Shown here: in pieces, positions 1-8,382 of the stretch | Layout of the letters: each line of letters begins with the position of its first letter | Position numbering within the stretch: the stretch's first letter is position 1 | DNA from: Gammaproteobacteria bacterium | Lineage (GTDB): Bacteria > Pseudomonadota > Gammaproteobacteria > Thiohalospirales > Thiohalospiraceae | Direction of reading: 5' to 3' | Assembly (NCBI GenBank): GCA_014762485.1 | Contig: JABURU010000121.1 | Span: 1 to 25,900, forward strand | Length of the DNA: 25,900 nt | Translations under genes and position numbers: made by a program | The notes under the pieces: model-generated | Databases searched by the model: none | Told to the model about the DNA's origin: nothing | Seen by the model: only the letters and a program-made list of their open reading frames with translations

Positions 1-1
1 G

Positions 2-940
2 ATTCAGGAAGGTATGAAGAACACCACAGTGGAGCGGTACCTGGATGCGATTGGCCAGTGGTTTGTCTGGTTGAATGAAAGCGACGTGGATACCACCGAG
101 GCCAAGGCGCGCGATCTGGAAGACTGGAATAAAAGCCTGTACCTAACTCACACACAGGCCAGCAAAACGCGCAACGGCAAGATGACGGCGGTGCGCCAGT
201 TTTACGAATGGACTGAGCGCCAGGCTATCTGCCCCAGTCACATGCGCTCGGTGAAGTCGGCCAAGGTCGACAAGAAACTGGCGCGAAAGTATAGCGACTC
301 ACAACTGAAGGCGATCTTCGGTTCATGTGACCGCACCAGGCCGATAGGCAAACGCGACTATGCGATCTTGCTGTTGTTCTACGCCACCGGTGCCAGGCGT
401 AAAGAGATCGCAAGCTTGAGTATGGAAGACCTTACCGTTCAGCAGCGGGTGGCCAGAGTCAGGCTGGACGGCAAAGGCGGCAAAGAGCGTGTCGTGTCAT
501 TCAAGGGTGCCGCGGTACACGCCCTGGTGGAATGGCTGCTGGAGCGTGAACAGTGCACCGTGCTGGAAGAGCACGCCGTGTTTGTTGGTCTGACTGGGCG
601 CAACAAAGGCAACCAGCTGGGACCGGATGGACTGGACGATGTGATCTACCGTGCGGTGTATAACAGCCGCATCAAAACAGAAAAGGGAATGGCGCTGCAC
701 ACACTGCGCGTCACCTATGCAACGGATATGTACGACCGGGGCGTGGACATAGAAACACTGCGTTGGTTGATGGGGCATAACGATATCGAAACAACAAGGG
801 GCTACATCGCGATATCGGAGAAGCGGCAGCGCACCACCATGCCTGCCGATAGGCTAGATGAATTAACGGGAGGACGAGGCAATGGAAAACCACTCTGGTT
901 CGAACAGCAACAGCGCGGACTGTTTCCGAATATTAAGTGA
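2..940 (+). CDS. Tyrosine recombinase / phage integrase (probably 5' partial)
   Basis: Site-specific DNA strand exchange enzyme, presumably for integration and excision of the phage. Numbering from the ATG at 14, the residues that fit the family catalytic set are R128 (TGAR), K154 (GKGGKER), H229 and R232 (HTLR), H255 (MGH) and the nucleophile Y264. An N-terminal SAM-like core-binding region covers about residues 1-85. The frame is open to the left edge (codons for I-Q-E-G precede the ATG) and the purine run GGAAGG almost touches the ATG at 14, so the true start is probably upstream of the window. The 3' end overlaps the next gene by 59 bases in another frame. The family is certain; the integration target is unknown. 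A XerC/D-like or transposon-type recombinase cannot be excluded. Confidence 0.93.
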   Translation: MQEGMKNTTVERYLDAIGQWFVWLNESDVDTTEAKARDLEDWNKSLYLTHTQASKTRNGKMTAVRQFYEWTERQAICPSHMRSVKSAKVDKKLARKYSDSQLKAIFGSCDRTRPIGKRDYAILLLFYATGARRKEIASLSMEDLTVQQRVARVRLDGKGGKERVVSFKGAAVHALVEWLLEREQCTVLEEHAVFVGLTGRNKGNQLGPDGLDDVIYRAVYNSRIKTEKGMALHTLRVTYATDMYDRGVDIETLRWLMGHNDIETTRGYIAISEKRQRTTMPADRLDELTGGRGNGKPLWFEQQQRGLFPNIK

Positions 941-1235
941 GTTTAGTGAAGAACACAGTCCGCTGGTACGCCTGGCGCATCGCCTGGGGCCGCTGCAGTT
1001 CAACATGGTTCTGGAAGAGTTTGGTGGAGAGAAGCCACACTTTCCCACGCAAGATGCCTTCTGGAAAAAACTGGAACGCGAGATCCGGGATCGCAACATC
1101 TGCAGCGAATTAAACGGCTGCAATTACAGCGAGGTCGCACTGAAGTACGGCATGTGCGAAAGGAACGTCCGCGACATCGAAAGGAAGATGCGCGAAAAAC
1201 GTGAAACGAATCGGACGACGATTCAAGCAGCATAA
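882..1235 (+). CDS. Mor-like helix-turn-helix DNA-binding protein
   Basis: 117 residues. The C-terminal half resembles the Mor/C activator family of Mu-like phages: a segment with FPTQDAFWKKLEREIRDR (about residues 54-71) is followed by an ELNG-x-NYSEVALKYGMCERNVRDIE stretch (76-100) with the spacing of a helix-turn-helix. The basic tail (101-112) could also contact DNA. The start is set by the GGGAGGA ribosome binding site at 868-874. It overlaps the recombinase end, so translation is probably coupled. It lies immediately upstream of the terminase block and of the first copy of a repeated 18-bp element, which suggests it activates structural genes. That role is inferred from Mor/C biology; a terminase-associated DNA-binding role is the main alternative. 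Confidence 0.65.
   Translation: MENHSGSNSNSADCFRILSEFSEEHSPLVRLAHRLGPLQFNMVLEEFGGEKPHFPTQDAFWKKLEREIRDRNICSELNGCNYSEVALKYGMCERNVRDIERKMREKRETNRTTIQAA
1202..1219 (+). promoter_or_regulatory. Repeated 18-bp element, copy 1 (upstream of terminase block)
   Basis: TGAAACGAATCGGACGAC. It matches the copies at 7874 and 17300 at 14 and 15 of 18 positions, with TCGGACGAC identical in all three. It lies inside the 3' end of the Mor-like gene, 33 bases before the ATG at 1253. GAATCG and CGATTC (1208-1224) also form an inverted repeat around GACGA. The hexamer at the spacing seen in the other two copies (TAATGA at 1238) is a poor -10. This is the weakest copy, and coding constraint could explain it. Confidence 0.4.
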
Positions 1236-1252
1236 GGTAATGATTGTCTGCT

Positions 1253-1981
1253 ATGGCAAACAAAGATCATACAGAAAGCGAGAGCGGCAAGCGTTCGTAC
1301 ACGATGAGTGATAAGGCCCTGCAGGCGCGTCGTGATAATGCGCAGCTGTCTACCGGTCCGAAGACGGAGGAAGGCAAGGCGGCGAGCTCGCGCAATAACT
1401 GGAAGCATGGCGAGTATTCGATTCTCACCAAGTCGGCCGAGTGGCAGGCGTTGGCGCCGATTGCAAAGGCAACCGGTAAGCCGTGTCAGACAACGTGTGA
1501 GCAGTATCCCTGTTCACTGGTGGATGAGGGTATGACCAGTGCCGGGCAGAATTGTATGGACAAGACGGTATTCGTGATGGCCTTCGACGCGATTATGTCG
1601 ACGTTGCATAGCGGTGATGATCAACACGCGCACGGCATGCTGGCGATGACGGCGGCCAGTGCGATGGATGTGTTTATGCAGATGCGTGATGAGATCGGTG
1701 AGCGTGGTGTGATCATGGAGAGTGATGTGTTTAACAAGGATGGCGATGTAAGTGGTACCAAGTATTTTATCAACCCGGCGATTAAGGAGTTCACCAAGCT
1801 GCTGCACACGATGGGCATCAACATGCCTGAGATGTTAGCGACACCACAGGCCGCGAAGAAGGTGAAGAGTGATGAAGAGGTGGCCGACACGCTGGGCGAG
1901 CTGCTGGGCGGTATGACAGAGCGGTTTGGTATGCGCAAGAAGCCGGGGCGGACGATTGATGGCGAAGTGGAGAAGATATGA
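1253..1981 (+). CDS. Terminase small subunit-like protein
   Basis: 242 residues. Likely a DNA-recognition partner of the packaging ATPase, judged from position (two genes before the large terminase) and motifs. The N-terminal segment AQLSTGPKTEEGKAASSRNN, followed by WKHGEYS (residues 30-56), is the N-x-x-KHG type motif seen in small-terminase-like phage proteins. The segment INPAIKEFTKLLHTMGINMP resembles the helical part of P27-type small subunits. A cysteine cluster C78-x3-C82-x4-C87-x13-C101 suggests metal binding. A TTG at 1244 (3 residues longer) has better spacing from the AAGG at 1234-1237, so the start is uncertain. The end overlaps the next ATG (ATGA). Direct identification as TerS remains an inference. 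Confidence 0.6.
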   Translation: MANKDHTESESGKRSYTMSDKALQARRDNAQLSTGPKTEEGKAASSRNNWKHGEYSILTKSAEWQALAPIAKATGKPCQTTCEQYPCSLVDEGMTSAGQNCMDKTVFVMAFDAIMSTLHSGDDQHAHGMLAMTAASAMDVFMQMRDEIGERGVIMESDVFNKDGDVSGTKYFINPAIKEFTKLLHTMGINMPEMLATPQAAKKVKSDEEVADTLGELLGGMTERFGMRKKPGRTIDGEVEKI

Positions 1982-2331
1982 GTTTCTGTCGTTTTAGTGA
2001 TATGGATTTTAGCTGTGACGTGTATTGCTACGAAAGCGTATACGGTGGATTCATAATTCATGTCGCCGCAGTTCGTGTCGTTGGTGATGTTCCAAAGGCT
2101 CAGCATTATTTCAACGAGGGGAATATTGAAGAGTTTATGAGCGCTCATAAAAAGCAAATGAAATTTCTAGAAACAGCTGAGCGCCAACCCATTGGTCTGG
2201 AATATGACGGCGAAACAATTCAGACCGATTCAGCCGGCGAATGTGGTGATGCTTTGTTGAGCTTAAAGGAAATGGGTTACAACGTGCCTCAATATGCCAT
2301 TGATGTTTTGTATGAAGAGGCTGCCGCATGA
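1978..2331 (+). CDS. Hypothetical phage protein (terminase cluster)
   Basis: 117 residues, no function recognised. It begins with a Cys- and aromatic-rich segment (MSFCRFSDMDFSCDVYCYES) followed by beta-strand-like GGFIIHVAAVRV. The middle and end are helical and acidic. Similar small proteins with a conserved 'CDxYCYE' start are, from memory, often found beside phage terminases. It is joined by ATGA overlaps to the genes on both sides, so it is expressed with them. It looks AT-richer than the neighbouring terminase genes, hinting at later acquisition. Confidence 0.7.
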   Translation: MSFCRFSDMDFSCDVYCYESVYGGFIIHVAAVRVVGDVPKAQHYFNEGNIEEFMSAHKKQMKFLETAERQPIGLEYDGETIQTDSAGECGDALLSLKEMGYNVPQYAIDVLYEEAAA

Positions 2332-4235
2332 GCAACAACCTCCCACTCGGTAGCAAGGCAGAACGCGAGGCGATGCATGCGCAGATGCTGGAGCGTGGTG
2401 TGGTGGATGCTGAGGGCTTTGAGCGATTCCTGGCGGATGAGTGGGGCTGGGCCTGGCAGAAGCTGGCGCGTGGTGAGTATGACTGCTCTGTTGAAGAGGC
2501 GCAGTTGTATTACATCTGCACCGATCCGGTGTTGTGGTGTCGCACGTTTTTGAATGAACCGGATCCGAGTGAAGAGATGATCCGTGAGTATGGCGAGCAG
2601 GTGCCGTATCAGTTCTGGCCATATCAGGAAGAGAGTGTGCGCGCCTGGTACCAGAACGTAGTACATCAGGATGGTGCCGAGGTGGGCAAGACGCGCGAGA
2701 TTACCGCTATTGCCATATGGGGAGCGATAACGGGTTTTGGTTTTACGGTTCGCAATCCTACTGTGCTGATTGGTGCGCCAAAGCAAACTCATCTCGACGA
2801 TATCATTATGGCTATCGAGTCGCATGTGGGTGAAACAGAAGGCTCCACTGGTCCGAAGCCGATCATTAACCGCTACTGGGTAAAGCCAAAGAAGCACCCG
2901 CATTACATGATGAAGTTTAAGGGGATGACCTGCGGCAAGAATCAGTTGGCCTTAATTCATTATCGACCAGCTGGGCATGACGGAGAAGCCTTCCGTGGTG
3001 TGCATGTGAATGCGGCCATGATGATGGATGAGGCGGCGAAGATAAAACACAAGGTGATCTGGTCAGAATTCTGGCGGGCTGGTAAGCCTGATTGCATTAA
3101 GCGTGTGTACTCGGTGCCTGATGGCGATAACTCCAGTGAATATTTTATGTACACCAAGCAGGCTATTCCAAATCTGCAAGTCGGCAAGCCAGGCTGGAGG
3201 TTGTTTCACTGGCCTAAAACGATTATGCCGTATCCGTTCTGGAGCAAAGAGCGAGATGCGGAATTCACAAAGCTGTTCAAAGGCAAAGATCAGCCTGGGT
3301 ATCAGCGCAACGTGCTGGGGCTGCATGGCCAGCAAGAGAACCCTGTGTGGCCATGGGAGGATCTGGAAGCCAACATTCGCGACGTGCAGGAGTATCGCTG
3401 CATTAAGTTAACTGTCGATAAGGCCAAGGAAGATCTGAATATTGTTGTTACCGGTATCAAGCTGCACTTTAACGAGGGCAAGAAACACGCCGAGGAATAC
3501 ATTGTGGATGAGCGTGTGGAAGATATGTCGGACTTCATCGACACCAAGAAAACCAAAGATCGACGTGATTTGGTTCGCCGGTTGTTGAAGTTATACCTGG
3601 AGCCAATGCCAAACCGGCGATTATGGGCAGGGGCAGATCTCGGTTTGCAGGAGCCGACCGAGATACTGGTGTCGCGTGATATGGGTTCTGATCTGCGCGA
3701 TGTGATCCGCATCCACGCCACCCGCGTGCCGTACTGGTTGCAGTGTCAGTTGATCTATTGCCTGGATGAGTTGCTGGGCTTTCAGCCTGAATGGGGTGTG
3801 GACTTTGGTAACGCCGGCACCAAGGTGGTGACCGACATGCAAAACGAAGAGCAGTATGAAGACGGCAATTATGAAGACCGCATGACCGGTATCAGCTTTG
3901 CCAATGTGGTGGACTGTATTGACGAAGAAGGTAACGAGCTCACCGAAAAGGATAAAGACGGCGAAGAGAAAGGAGTACGCCTGCCGCTCAAAGAACTGGC
4001 CACCAACCTGATCACCGATCGTTTTCAGGAGCGCAGCTGGGCGATGCCGTATGACGTGGAAGTGATCGACCATCACGCCAACCATACCGCGAAGGAAGGG
4101 AAGAAGCATCGTATCTTTGACAAGCATAACGATCACACTATCGATGCGCGGCGCGTGTTGATCTTGCGTAAGGCGTTCAGCAGTGAGTATGGCGGCAGTG
4201 TGTTCAGTAGTGGTGTGAATGAGAGGGCGGCGTGA
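2328..4235 (+). CDS. terL: Terminase large subunit (packaging ATPase-nuclease)
   Basis: 635 residues. The motor that cuts the DNA concatemer and pumps it into the prohead through the portal. An ATPase domain comes first: an adenine-binding-like FWPYQEESVR at about 96-105, a deviant Walker A DGAEVGKTR (115-123), and Walker B AMMMDEA with D234-E235. The nuclease domain follows: D437 in GADLG, D492 in VDFGN, and D602/D606 in HNDHTIDARR, matching the acidic triad of the RNase H-like fold. Length is usual for the family. ATGA and TGATG overlaps couple it to neighbours, and the portal lies three genes downstream, as in many siphophages. Identification is firm; the cos or pac type cannot be told. 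Confidence 0.95.
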   Translation: MSNNLPLGSKAEREAMHAQMLERGVVDAEGFERFLADEWGWAWQKLARGEYDCSVEEAQLYYICTDPVLWCRTFLNEPDPSEEMIREYGEQVPYQFWPYQEESVRAWYQNVVHQDGAEVGKTREITAIAIWGAITGFGFTVRNPTVLIGAPKQTHLDDIIMAIESHVGETEGSTGPKPIINRYWVKPKKHPHYMMKFKGMTCGKNQLALIHYRPAGHDGEAFRGVHVNAAMMMDEAAKIKHKVIWSEFWRAGKPDCIKRVYSVPDGDNSSEYFMYTKQAIPNLQVGKPGWRLFHWPKTIMPYPFWSKERDAEFTKLFKGKDQPGYQRNVLGLHGQQENPVWPWEDLEANIRDVQEYRCIKLTVDKAKEDLNIVVTGIKLHFNEGKKHAEEYIVDERVEDMSDFIDTKKTKDRRDLVRRLLKLYLEPMPNRRLWAGADLGLQEPTEILVSRDMGSDLRDVIRIHATRVPYWLQCQLIYCLDELLGFQPEWGVDFGNAGTKVVTDMQNEEQYEDGNYEDRMTGISFANVVDCIDEEGNELTEKDKDGEEKGVRLPLKELATNLITDRFQERSWAMPYDVEVIDHHANHTAKEGKKHRIFDKHNDHTIDARRVLILRKAFSSEYGGSVFSSGVNERAA

Positions 4236-4417
4236 TGAGAGAGCAAGAACAAATTTTAAATGATTTGTTAGATGAGAAATATAACGACATTAAAAAGCTC
4301 GTACAGGTGATCAGAGATATATACGCAGTTTCGGGAGAGGATGCACAGATCGCATGCTTGTGTAATTCCGTGCTAGACGATCCCCAATACAATACAAACT
4401 TACTAAGGACGGCGTGA
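4235..4417 (+). CDS. Small hypothetical protein
   Basis: 60 residues, function not recognised: mostly helical and acidic (DLLDEKYNDIKKLVQVIRDIY) with a C-terminal CLCNS. The ATG shares a base with the terminase stop (TGATG), and a GTG one codon earlier is also possible. Its own stop overlaps the next start in the same way. It is AT-richer than the terminase and portal genes around it. Reality is supported by the chained overlaps rather than by homology. Confidence 0.55.
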   Translation: MREQEQILNDLLDEKYNDIKKLVQVIRDIYAVSGEDAQIACLCNSVLDDPQYNTNLLRTA

Positions 4418-4704
4418 TGGGTAAGGTAAAAATTATTAGTGATGGAATTAATCACCAGGTGTTTATTGATGGCAAGGAAACAGATTTTGTCACTGCTGTA
4501 TATATCAAGCCAGTGCAGTGTGATCGTCCGGTTGAAGTTTTACTTGCTGTTGCAGACGTTGAGTTGGAGATTGAAAGTAATGACTTTGAATCTGCAAAGG
4601 TAGATCCTGACGTGATCAGTGCATTGGCTTCTTTTGAGTCATCAGAAAACCCGTTTTATGAGGGGATGAAAAAGTTAAATAAACTTGTAGGAGATGCATC
4701 ATGA
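4417..4704 (+). CDS. Small beta-rich phage protein
   Basis: 95 residues. The first half (GKVKIISDGINHQVFIDGKE, then VTAVYIKP) reads as short strands, followed by a strand-rich PVEVLLAVADVELEIE and an acidic helical tail. Small phage proteins of this pattern (VKI-x-SDG...V...DG..IT.V..V) are familiar between terminase and portal genes, but no function is established. The gene begins at an overlapping TGATG and ends in an ATGA overlap with the portal gene. It is AT-richer than the flanking structural genes. Confidence 0.65.
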   Translation: MGKVKIISDGINHQVFIDGKETDFVTAVYIKPVQCDRPVEVLLAVADVELEIESNDFESAKVDPDVISALASFESSENPFYEGMKKLNKLVGDAS

Positions 4705-6944
4705 AATGGGGCGCATTAAATCCGCTTAGTTACTTTGGCCAGCGTGGTGCATCGACCACGGTGTTGAAGCGAGCAGGCGATCCGCAGGGGTTATGGACGA
4801 ATGATTTTGATTCGTGGGTACCACGCCAGGTGGCACCGCGATTGTACGAGGTGATTCGTGAGGCGATCCCGATGGTCGACAGCGCGATCAATGCACTGCG
4901 CACGCTGGATGGCATCCTGGTGATTGAGGCCGAGAGCGATAGCCTGCAGAACCTGTTGGACGAATGGGCCGAGGGTGTGCAGGTGAATGACTTCAAGCAA
5001 GGCCTACAGGCCTATTACGATGTGCAGGGTAACGAGCTCTATGAGCAGGGCCTGGCGCTGGGTGAAATGCAAATGGCCAGCGGCATGTCGGACGTGGGCA
5101 AGTTATGGGTGGCCGATTCGAAAGGGGTTTTCTATCGCCGCAATGGTAACAAGGTGGAAGTGTGGTATCGCACGCCACGCGCCGAGCGCAACACGCGTAA
5201 GGATGGCTCGGATCAGATCGAGCGCCTGCTGCGCAACAGCTACACCAGCGACACGCTGGGCCTGCTGCAAGCCAATGGCTATAAGAAACTCAACACAATG
5301 TTCATTAACCAGGTGAGCATCGATAATGAAGCCGACAGCCCGTATGGCACCAGCAAAATTCGATCGCTGGAGTTCGTCGCCAAGACGTTGGCAACGATGA
5401 TGGTGAGCACGCAAAACACCTGGGAGAAGTTTGGTAGTCCGGACTATGAGATCACACTGAAGACGCAAGGCAAAACAGCCAAGGGCGAAACTCCGGACGA
5501 TATCCGCAAGAAGCTGGAGAGCAACTTCGCCACCATGTTGAACGCGAAAAAGCGCGGCAAGAATGCCGACTTTGTCAACGTGATCGGCAAGAATGATGAG
5601 CTGAATATTAAAATCATCGGCGGCGATGGCAGTGTGCTGGAAATCGAACACCCATACCGCATGGCCGAAGAGCAGATCATCAGCAAGTTTGATATCGCGC
5701 CCTGGATGCTGGGGCGTGTATGGGGTACCGCCGAACGGTTGGCCGACAAGCAAGTGGACATGATGCTGACCGGTACCAAGATGCGATACAAAGATCGCCG
5801 CCCGGGTTTGATGCGCATACTGGAGACCGTGCTGCGCAGCCGAGGCGCGACGTTTAAGCGCGGCGACTTCACTATCACGCAAGAGCTACCCAACCTGAAA
5901 AACGATCTGGAAACAGCACAGGCCGACTTCCTGCGGGCGCAGACTGAGCTCATGCTACGCAATGGCCAACCAGTGAACCCGGGAGAAAACGACCCAAAGC
6001 AGGTAACGGTGGGTAGAGATGGCAAGGTTATCCTGCCCACCGATAAAAACCCTGTTGAGGTGATCACCTTGCGCGATCCGTTAAAGCATGCGGCTGGCTG
6101 CGAGTGTGATAAGCATGGTTATGTCGAAAACCATAAGGATTTTGGACATAAGGGTGAGTCTTATGTCGAAGACGAAGACGCCCTGATGCGATTAGAGAAC
6201 ACCGCCACCCGCGGCCTGCTGAACGAGTTCGAGAATCTATACGATAAAACACTGGATGTGCTGGGACTGGATGAGATTAAAGCGTCTTCGACCGCCGCTC
6301 CTGCGGGTCCATCCGCTCGCGGCGTTAGTGCATCCATGCACGTCAAAGCACCAGACCCCACCTGGGTATTCAGTGCCGACACCATGCTGGCCGCGATGAA
6401 TACTCTGCAGGATGATTTTATTGCCACCGTGGGTGATGAAGATGCCCCACTGGCGCAGAGCATGTTTGATGCCTGGTCGCGTGGCGTCGTTGCAGCCGCT
6501 GCCGAACTGGATGTGGACGCCATTGAAGAAACAGTTCGCGAGACCTTCCGCGAAGCGATGGCCGCCGATGGCCTGGCACAGGTGACCGATACCACCGTGC
6601 GTGCCTACGCTGATGACATTATTCAAACACTCAGCGAAGGTGCCTATGATGGCATGAATCCCAAAGATGTGGCGCGAGCTTTACGCAAGCGGTTTGATGC
6701 GCACGAGTATGACTGGGAACGCCTGGCACGTTCCGAAATTGCCGCCGCAAACAGTCAGGGCAAAATGGATCAGTATGCCGATATGGAGATCGAACAATAC
6801 CACTGGAAGCGTGCAGGCGGTGCGTGTCCGATTTGTGTGGGTCTGGAAAGTGGTGGGCCTTACACCGTGGGTGAAGGGCCGTTGCCGATGAAAGATAGCC
6901 ACCCTATGTGTAGGTGTACCACTGTAGCTGTAGTGAAGGAATAA
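4701..6944 (+). CDS. Portal protein fused to gp7/MuF-type minor head domain
   Basis: 747 residues, well above the 400-550 of an ordinary portal. Residues 1 to about 450 are portal-like: the entry channel for DNA at one capsid vertex, with a conserved FDIAPWMLGR segment where portals carry I-P-x-x-L/M-G. A linker with GCECDKHGYVENH (about 463-475) follows. The last part, about residues 560-747, is an SPP1 gp7/Mu gpF-like domain: RSEIAAANSQGKMDQYA, then C709-P-I-C712, H734, C737-R-C739, a likely metal site. In most phages these are two genes; here one frame encodes both. The ATG overlaps the previous stop. Both assignments are confident; whether the product stays fused in the virion is unknown. 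Confidence 0.9.
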   Translation: MKWGALNPLSYFGQRGASTTVLKRAGDPQGLWTNDFDSWVPRQVAPRLYEVIREAIPMVDSAINALRTLDGILVIEAESDSLQNLLDEWAEGVQVNDFKQGLQAYYDVQGNELYEQGLALGEMQMASGMSDVGKLWVADSKGVFYRRNGNKVEVWYRTPRAERNTRKDGSDQIERLLRNSYTSDTLGLLQANGYKKLNTMFINQVSIDNEADSPYGTSKIRSLEFVAKTLATMMVSTQNTWEKFGSPDYEITLKTQGKTAKGETPDDIRKKLESNFATMLNAKKRGKNADFVNVIGKNDELNIKIIGGDGSVLEIEHPYRMAEEQIISKFDIAPWMLGRVWGTAERLADKQVDMMLTGTKMRYKDRRPGLMRILETVLRSRGATFKRGDFTITQELPNLKNDLETAQADFLRAQTELMLRNGQPVNPGENDPKQVTVGRDGKVILPTDKNPVEVITLRDPLKHAAGCECDKHGYVENHKDFGHKGESYVEDEDALMRLENTATRGLLNEFENLYDKTLDVLGLDEIKASSTAAPAGPSARGVSASMHVKAPDPTWVFSADTMLAAMNTLQDDFIATVGDEDAPLAQSMFDAWSRGVVAAAAELDVDAIEETVRETFREAMAADGLAQVTDTTVRAYADDIIQTLSEGAYDGMNPKDVARALRKRFDAHEYDWERLARSEIAAANSQGKMDQYADMEIEQYHWKRAGGACPICVGLESGGPYTVGEGPLPMKDSHPMCRCTTVAVVKE

Positions 6945-6945
6945 T

Positions 6946-7830
6946 ATGGAAAAGTATATTGATATCAGCACACCTAAATACCCCGGTGCTTTCGCTATAA
7001 TAGACAAGGAAGATTATGAGCGAGTATCTAAAATAACCTGGCGAATCAGTGGAGGAAGAGGGAAAGTACGCTGTGTTCAAAGAGGGAAAACAGGCGCATT
7101 AAGTCTGCATCGGTACATATTAGAACTGGATAAGAACAATACTGTTATTGCGAAAAACGGAAATTTCCTCGATTGTCGAAAAGAAAACCTTGTCATCACA
7201 AAACCAGGCACAAAAAATATAAATCTTGAAATTGATGAAAGTAGGCAGTGCGCTATATTAGCGCAGCACCAGCTAGACTATAAAACAACAAGAGTTATCG
7301 ACATCTCTACAGAACGATACCCTGAAACTTATGCGTTTGTTGATGTTGAAGATTATTATCCGCTGCTTGGTAATGGACGATGGCATGTCGGTGTTACTCG
7401 TCATGGGCAATATAAATTTGCCGCCAGGATGGCAGTAAAAGACAGCTCAAGAAAAGTGGAAAAGATGCATCGAGTTGTGCTGGGGGTTGCCGATCTACAG
7501 CTTGTTGAACATATCAATGGAAATACCTTTGATAACAGAAAATCTAATTTACGCCCTTGCAATCATGCGGATAACCAAAAGAACATCGGAACAAAAAAGA
7601 AAAAAGGCACATCAAAATACAAAGGTGTCAAATACCGTCCAAAAACAAACAATAGCCGACCATGGCAGGCAAGCATCATGGCCAATAGAAAGGCTATGCA
7701 CCTTGGATATTTTGAGGTCGAAGAAGATGCCGCAAGAGCTTACGATAGGGCAGCTATAATACATCATGGCGAGTTCGCTAGAACAAATGTCATGCTTGGC
7801 CTGCTTCCGCCAACAGATAAAACCACTTAA
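6946..7830 (+). CDS. HNH-AP2 homing endonuclease with a degenerate second HNH half
   Basis: 294 residues. Probable free-standing homing endonuclease that cuts alleles lacking it. Residues 118-204 form an HNH_3-like unit with H175 (KMHRVVLG), H189 and N198 in EHINGNTFDNRKSNLRP. Residues 222-281 form an AP2 DNA-binding domain (KYKGVKYRP, then HLGYFEVEEDAARAYDRAA). Residues 5-84 repeat the HNH unit (DISTPKYP/DISTERYP, LHRYIL/MHRVVL, AKNGNFLDCRKENL/HINGNTFDNRKSNL) with the active-site His replaced by A69. It starts two bases after the portal stop, is clearly AT-richer than its neighbours and carries its own terminator, all signs of insertion into the head operon. Confidence 0.9.
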   Translation: MEKYIDISTPKYPGAFAIIDKEDYERVSKITWRISGGRGKVRCVQRGKTGALSLHRYILELDKNNTVIAKNGNFLDCRKENLVITKPGTKNINLEIDESRQCAILAQHQLDYKTTRVIDISTERYPETYAFVDVEDYYPLLGNGRWHVGVTRHGQYKFAARMAVKDSSRKVEKMHRVVLGVADLQLVEHINGNTFDNRKSNLRPCNHADNQKNIGTKKKKGTSKYKGVKYRPKTNNSRPWQASIMANRKAMHLGYFEVEEDAARAYDRAAIIHHGEFARTNVMLGLLPPTDKTT

Positions 7831-7835
7831 AAACA

Positions 7836-7857
7836 AACCCGCTGCTGCGGGTTTTTT
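7836..7857 (+). terminator. Rho-independent terminator after the homing endonuclease
   Basis: AACCCGC, loop TGCT, GCGGGTT, with six T's starting at 7852. It lies six bases after the endonuclease stop. If active it would cut transcription into the head genes, so a promoter is expected downstream; see the element at 7874. Confidence 0.85.
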
Positions 7858-7873
7858 ATTGCCAATAAACTTT

Positions 7874-7915
7874 TGAAGCCTTTCGGACGACGTTTCATTT
7901 CTCATCCGTTATATC
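7874..7915 (+). promoter_or_regulatory. Repeated 18-bp element, copy 2, with -10-like box (candidate late promoter)
   Basis: TGAAGCCTTTCGGACGAC (7874-7891) differs from the copy at 17300 at one base. Exactly 18 bases after the element comes TATATC (7910-7915); the 17300 copy has TATTAC at the same distance. There is no TTGACA-like -35. The element sits between a terminator and the first head gene, where a promoter is needed. A short palindrome GTGAT-AA-ATCAC follows at 7929-7940, then the ribosome binding site GAGGGTG before the ATG at 7966. Confidence 0.5.
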
Positions 7916-7965
7916 TCACCCTGACTAAGTGATAAATCACGACCAACCCAATGCGAGGGTGAATC

Positions 7966-8379
7966 ATGGGCAATAAACAGAATTCAAATACCGGTGCCGA
8001 TCAAGGTGCTGGCCAGGGCAATGAAGAGCTGGACAAGGTGCGCGCCGAAATGGCGGACGTGAATAATGCACTGACCGAACTGCAGGGCAAGCTGGATGCC
8101 GAAACCCAGCGCGCCAACGATGCCGAGGCGAAAGCCGACACCGCCACCAAGCAGGCCGAGGCGGCGCAGCAGGAGGCCAGCCAGCAGAAAGAGCGTGCCG
8201 ACAAGGCCGAAGCGGCGCTGGTGGATGCTGGCGAGAAACCCAACGCGAAGGAAGCGCGTGGTGAGGAGATTAAGGACTATCTCAAGCCTGACTATGACGG
8301 CCCTATCAATGTTCAGCAGGCTCGCGAACGTGTTGAACATTTTAAGCGTCTGAAAAAAGAAGGCAAAAAGGTTAAGTAA
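7966..8379 (+). CDS. Coiled-coil phage protein (possible assembly or scaffold factor)
   Basis: 137 residues, very charged and Ala/Glu/Gln/Lys-rich. Residues from about 20 to 90 form one long predicted coiled coil (EELDKVRAEMADVNNALTEL onward), then a small EIKDYLKPDYDGP segment and a basic C-terminus (KRLKKEGKKVK). No family recognised. Its place between the portal-gp7 fusion and the protease-scaffold gene suggests a role in prohead assembly, but this is positional only. The start is set by GAGGGTG about ten bases upstream. It is the first gene after the terminator and candidate promoter. Confidence 0.75.
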   Translation: MGNKQNSNTGADQGAGQGNEELDKVRAEMADVNNALTELQGKLDAETQRANDAEAKADTATKQAEAAQQEASQQKERADKAEAALVDAGEKPNAKEARGEEIKDYLKPDYDGPINVQQARERVEHFKRLKKEGKKVK

Positions 8380-8382
8380 TCC

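Noticed and set aside
5103..5882. 259-codon open frame on the minus strand inside the portal gene
   Set aside because: Antisense shadow without a ribosome site or recognisable domain.
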